Part shown: positions 61,487-64,000 of the stretch, piece after piece
Numbering within the stretch: the stretch's first letter is position 1
How the letters are laid out: every line of letters begins with the position of its first letter
Notes under the pieces: model-generated
Databases searched by the model: none
The model's input: only the letters and a program-made list of their open reading frames with translations
Told to the model about the DNA's origin: nothing
DNA from: Streptomyces avermitilis MA-4680 = NBRC 14893
Lineage (GTDB): Bacteria > Actinomycetota > Actinomycetes > Streptomycetales > Streptomycetaceae
Reading direction: 5' to 3'
DNA: 64,000 nucleotides
Assembly: GCF_000009765.2 (NCBI RefSeq)
Contig: NC_003155.5
Span: 1,488,001 to 1,552,000 of the forward strand
Position numbers and translations under genes: made by a program

Positions 61487-63430
61487 ATGAACAGGTCGGA
61501 CGTGGACGCACGGTCGGTGGCTGTGATCGGCATGGCCTGCCGGCTCCCCGGCGCGTCGGGGACCGACGAACTGTGGGCCCTGCTGCGGGACGGCGTGGAC
61601 GCCACCAGCGAGACCCCTCCTGAACGTTACGACGTGGACGCCCTGCACTCCGTCGCCCCCGGACCGGGAGGCATCGCCAGCCGCAGAGCGGGCTATGTCG
61701 GCCAAGTCGCGGATTTCGATGCCGAGTTCTTCGGGATGTCCGCCAACGAGGCGGTGGAACTCGACCCGCAGCAGCGGCTGTTGCTGATGACCGCCTGGGA
61801 GGCCCTGGAGGACGCGGGCCGGCGGCCCGACCTGCTGGCGGGCACCCGGACCGGCGTGTTCGTCGGCAATGCCCGCGCGGACTACCTGGAACTCGCCCTG
61901 CGGCAGGGCCCGGAGGCGGCCACGGCCTCCCAGCTGAACAACTTCCGGTCGCTGTTGCCGGCCCGCCTGTCGCACTTCTTCGACTTCCGCGGACCCAGCA
62001 TCGTCGTGGACACGGCCTGCTCCTCCTCGCTGGTGGCCGTGCACCAGGCCGTACAGAGCCTGCGCGCCGGAGAGAGTCCCCTGGCGCTGGCCGCCGGGGT
62101 GAACATCACGCTCCGCCCGGACGAGGGCCTCGTGATGACGCAGGCCGACGCCATGGCTGCCGACGGCCGAAGCAAGTTCGGCGACGCGCACGCCGACGGG
62201 CACGCCCCCAGTGACGCGGTGGCCGTCGTCGTACTGAAGCGCCTGGCGGACGCCCTGGCCGACGGCGACCGCATACGCGCCGTCATCCAGGGCAGCGCCG
62301 TCGGCAACGACGGCCGTACCAGCGACACCGTCCTCAATCCGTCGCTGACCGGCCAGCTCGAGGTGCTGCGATGGGCGTACGAGGACGCGGGGGTGAACCC
62401 CGCCGATGTCGACTACGTCGAGGCGCACGGCTCCGGATCGCCCGCCCTCGACCCGCTGGAACTGGGCGCCCTGGGCAGGGTGCTGGGCGAGGGCCGGCCC
62501 GCCGACCGGCCGCTGCTCGTCGGCTCGGTCAAGACGAACATCGGGCACGCGGAGGCAGCAGGCGGACTGGCCGGACTGATCAAGACGGTGCTCTGCCTGG
62601 AGCACGGCCAGATCCCGGCCAGCCTCCACCTCGACACCCCGAACCCCCAGGTCGCCTGGGACGAACTGCCGCTGGTGGTACCGGGCAAACTGCTCGACCT
62701 CCCCGAGCTGGACCGGCCGGCCGTCGCCGGGGTCTGCGGGCAGGGCTCCTCGGCCCTCAACGCCCATGTGGTGATCCGGCAGGCCGACCCCGCCTGGTCC
62801 GCGTCCGCGCCGCCGGGCCGGGCCAAGCCGTACGTCCTCGCGCTCTCCGCGCGCAGCGCCGCGGCCCTGGAGGCGCTGGCCCGGTCGTACGCCGACCATC
62901 TGGGCCCGGACGGCGCGGGCACCGCGTACGCGCTGCGCGACATCTGCTTCAGCGCGGCCACCCGGCGTCAGCACCATGAGCACCGGCTGGCCGTCATCGG
63001 TTCGACGCACGCGGAGATCGCGGCGGCGCTCACCGGATCGCCGGGGCTGGGCGGCAGGCCGCTGTCGGCCGTCGCCGAGCGCTACCGCAGGGGCGAGGAC
63101 GTGGACTGGGGGAAGGTGTTCGGGCGCTCCGGCCGCTTCGTGCCGCTGCCCCACTACCCCTGGCAGACCAAGCGCTACTGGCCCGGCGAGGAGCACGCGC
63201 AGGACGGCGGCGATCTGGCGTCCTGGGTCCTGCGCGAGCACGCCCGCACCGGCTTCGACGACGGCTCCACGCTCACCGAGATCGGGATCGACTCCCTGGC
63301 GAAACTGCGGATCGTCGTCGAACTGACCAAGCGGTCCAGCCAGGACGTCGACCCGGAGGAGTTCGGCCGGCTGCGCACCGTCGGCGAACTCCGCCGGTGG
63401 ACGCGGTCCCTGGAGGCAGCGGCCCGATGA
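61487..63430 (+). CDS. polyketide synthase, KS-ACP without acyltransferase domain
   Basis: 647 residues. The KS domain spans 10-435: VAVIGMACRLPGASGTDELW, ELDPQQRLLLMTAWEALEDA, VVDTACSSSLVAVHQAVQSL with Cys178, VEAHGSGSPALDPLE with His314, VKTNIGHAEAAGG with His354. The KS-to-AT linker follows (PYVLALSARSAAALEALARS), but no AT domain: the text passes straight into the post-AT linker (GEDVDWGKVFGRSGRFVPLP, HYPWQTKRYW) and then an ACP with LTEIGIDSLAKL, Ser603 as the 4'-phosphopantetheine site. It extends a chain using an acyltransferase in trans. The second His loop is unusual (GSGS for GTGT). ATG 61487 has AAGGGA. Confidence 0.9.
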   Translation: MNRSDVDARSVAVIGMACRLPGASGTDELWALLRDGVDATSETPPERYDVDALHSVAPGPGGIASRRAGYVGQVADFDAEFFGMSANEAVELDPQQRLLLMTAWEALEDAGRRPDLLAGTRTGVFVGNARADYLELALRQGPEAATASQLNNFRSLLPARLSHFFDFRGPSIVVDTACSSSLVAVHQAVQSLRAGESPLALAAGVNITLRPDEGLVMTQADAMAADGRSKFGDAHADGHAPSDAVAVVVLKRLADALADGDRIRAVIQGSAVGNDGRTSDTVLNPSLTGQLEVLRWAYEDAGVNPADVDYVEAHGSGSPALDPLELGALGRVLGEGRPADRPLLVGSVKTNIGHAEAAGGLAGLIKTVLCLEHGQIPASLHLDTPNPQVAWDELPLVVPGKLLDLPELDRPAVAGVCGQGSSALNAHVVIRQADPAWSASAPPGRAKPYVLALSARSAAALEALARSYADHLGPDGAGTAYALRDICFSAATRRQHHEHRLAVIGSTHAEIAAALTGSPGLGGRPLSAVAERYRRGEDVDWGKVFGRSGRFVPLPHYPWQTKRYWPGEEHAQDGGDLASWVLREHARTGFDDGSTLTEIGIDSLAKLRIVVELTKRSSQDVDPEEFGRLRTVGELRRWTRSLEAAAR

Positions 63431-64000
63431 GCGATCCGCAGAACCTGTACGCCTGGTTCGCCCGCTCGGCGGCCGCGTACGGCGACGAGTGCACCGCGCT
63501 GGAGATCGGCGACGACCGGCTCTCCTACGGTGCGCTGCGTGACCTGGCGGAGCGGCTCGCCGGCCGTCTGGTCGCGGCGGCCGGCGGCACCCCGCCGCGC
63601 CGGGTCGGCCTGCTGGCGAGCCGTTCGGTGACCGCGTACGCCGGTTATCTCGCCGTGCTGCGGGCCGGTGCGACCGTCGTGCCGCTCAACCCCGAGCACC
63701 CGTCCGCGCGCACCCGCGACATCGTCGAAGCGGCGGGGCTCGAGCTGGTGCTGGCCGACGCCCCGGCGGCCGGCGCGGACCTCGGCGTGCCCGTCCTCGT
63801 GGCGGGCCCCGAGGAACTGGCGGCCCTCGCGGCCCTCGTGGACGAGCCGGTGCCCGAACTGCCGGACGCGCGGACCGGTCCTGACGACATCGCGTACATC
63901 ATCTTCACGTCCGGTTCGACCGGCGCGCCCAAGGGCGTACCGATCCTGCACCGCAACATCTGCGCCTATCTCGGTCAGGTTGCCCCGCGCTACGACATCG
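63427..64000 (+). CDS. adenylation/AMP-dependent synthetase (NRPS-like), partial
   Basis: The first 191 codons lie in the window. SYGALRDLAERLAGRLVAAA and GYLAVLRAGATVVPLNPEHP are A-domain motifs A1-A2; IAYIIFTSGSTGAPKGVPIL near residue 158 is core motif A3 that binds ATP. The enzyme activates an amino or other carboxylic acid. Its ATG overlaps the PKS stop (ATGA), so the two are translated together. Whether a carrier or condensation domain follows cannot be seen. The pair suggests a hybrid polyketide-peptide or amino-acid-primed product. Confidence 0.85.
   Translation, partial: MSDPQNLYAWFARSAAAYGDECTALEIGDDRLSYGALRDLAERLAGRLVAAAGGTPPRRVGLLASRSVTAYAGYLAVLRAGATVVPLNPEHPSARTRDIVEAAGLELVLADAPAAGADLGVPVLVAGPEELAALAALVDEPVPELPDARTGPDDIAYIIFTSGSTGAPKGVPILHRNICAYLGQVAPRYDI

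Overview
The window is high-GC actinobacterial DNA. Gene starts (GTG and TTG with GGAGG-type ribosome sites), the near absence of TTA codons and the gene families (long chaplin, NsdB-type regulator, LitR/LitS, SPW protein, SsgA-era hydrolases and DUF397) point to a Streptomyces chromosome. The content is mostly accessory and regulatory rather than core housekeeping, as expected for a chromosome arm. No rRNA, tRNA or CRISPR was found.

Layout. 1-7180: end of an acyl-CoA dehydrogenase gene, a GC-rich minisatellite, a truncated head of an IS630-type element, two NADP-dependent MDR oxidoreductases with regulators (GlxA/AraC type and TetR type), a graveyard of broken mobile genes (IS5 transposase head, frameshifted integrase head), and an intact IS630-family element. 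7178-12875: sulfur scavenging operon on the minus strand (leader peptide, sfnG, FMN reductase, sfnB, ssuD-like) with a divergent LysR gene. 13220-20324: light/UV module: SDR-DUF2867 protein, photolyase, FAD oxidoreductase, LitR and the ECF sigma factor LitS. 20862-27119: YihY/BrkB protein, MBL hydrolase with divergent TetR and a clear operator, SPW membrane protein, phosphotransferase, APC permease. 27303-33353: ROK regulator with an operator-like palindrome before a secreted GH2 exo-beta-D-glucosaminidase, then a secreted two-domain protein. 33616-37240: three GNAT acetyltransferases around a deletion scar that joined a MerR gene and an MFS gene.

37501-51740: a developmental neighbourhood whose order recalls the S. 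coelicolor SCO7251-SCO7257 region from memory: long chaplin, secreted hydrolase, glutamate-synthase-like flavoprotein, release-factor-like protein, Gfo/Idh oxidoreductase, PAS-PP2C phosphatase, NsdB-like regulator, a divergent phosphotransferase with a TTA (bldA) codon, and a secreted amidase. 51836-52710: a decayed SnoaL-like gene and a DUF397 gene. 52794-58583: acyl-CoA catabolism locus (two thiolase-fold proteins, DUF35 OB-fold protein, crotonase, divergent acyl-CoA synthetase) with a palindrome between the two transcription units. 58688-60623: phosphodiesterase and GAF-type sensor. 61487-64000: start of a biosynthetic cluster with a KS-ACP polyketide synthase that lacks an acyltransferase domain, translationally coupled to an adenylation enzyme cut by the window end.

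Functionally, the best supported multi-gene systems are the sulfone/sulfonate operon controlled by a cysteine-ended leader peptide and probably LysR, the LitR/LitS light module, the ROK-controlled chitosan-oligosaccharide enzyme, the acyl-CoA degradation operon, and the AT-less PKS-adenylation pair.
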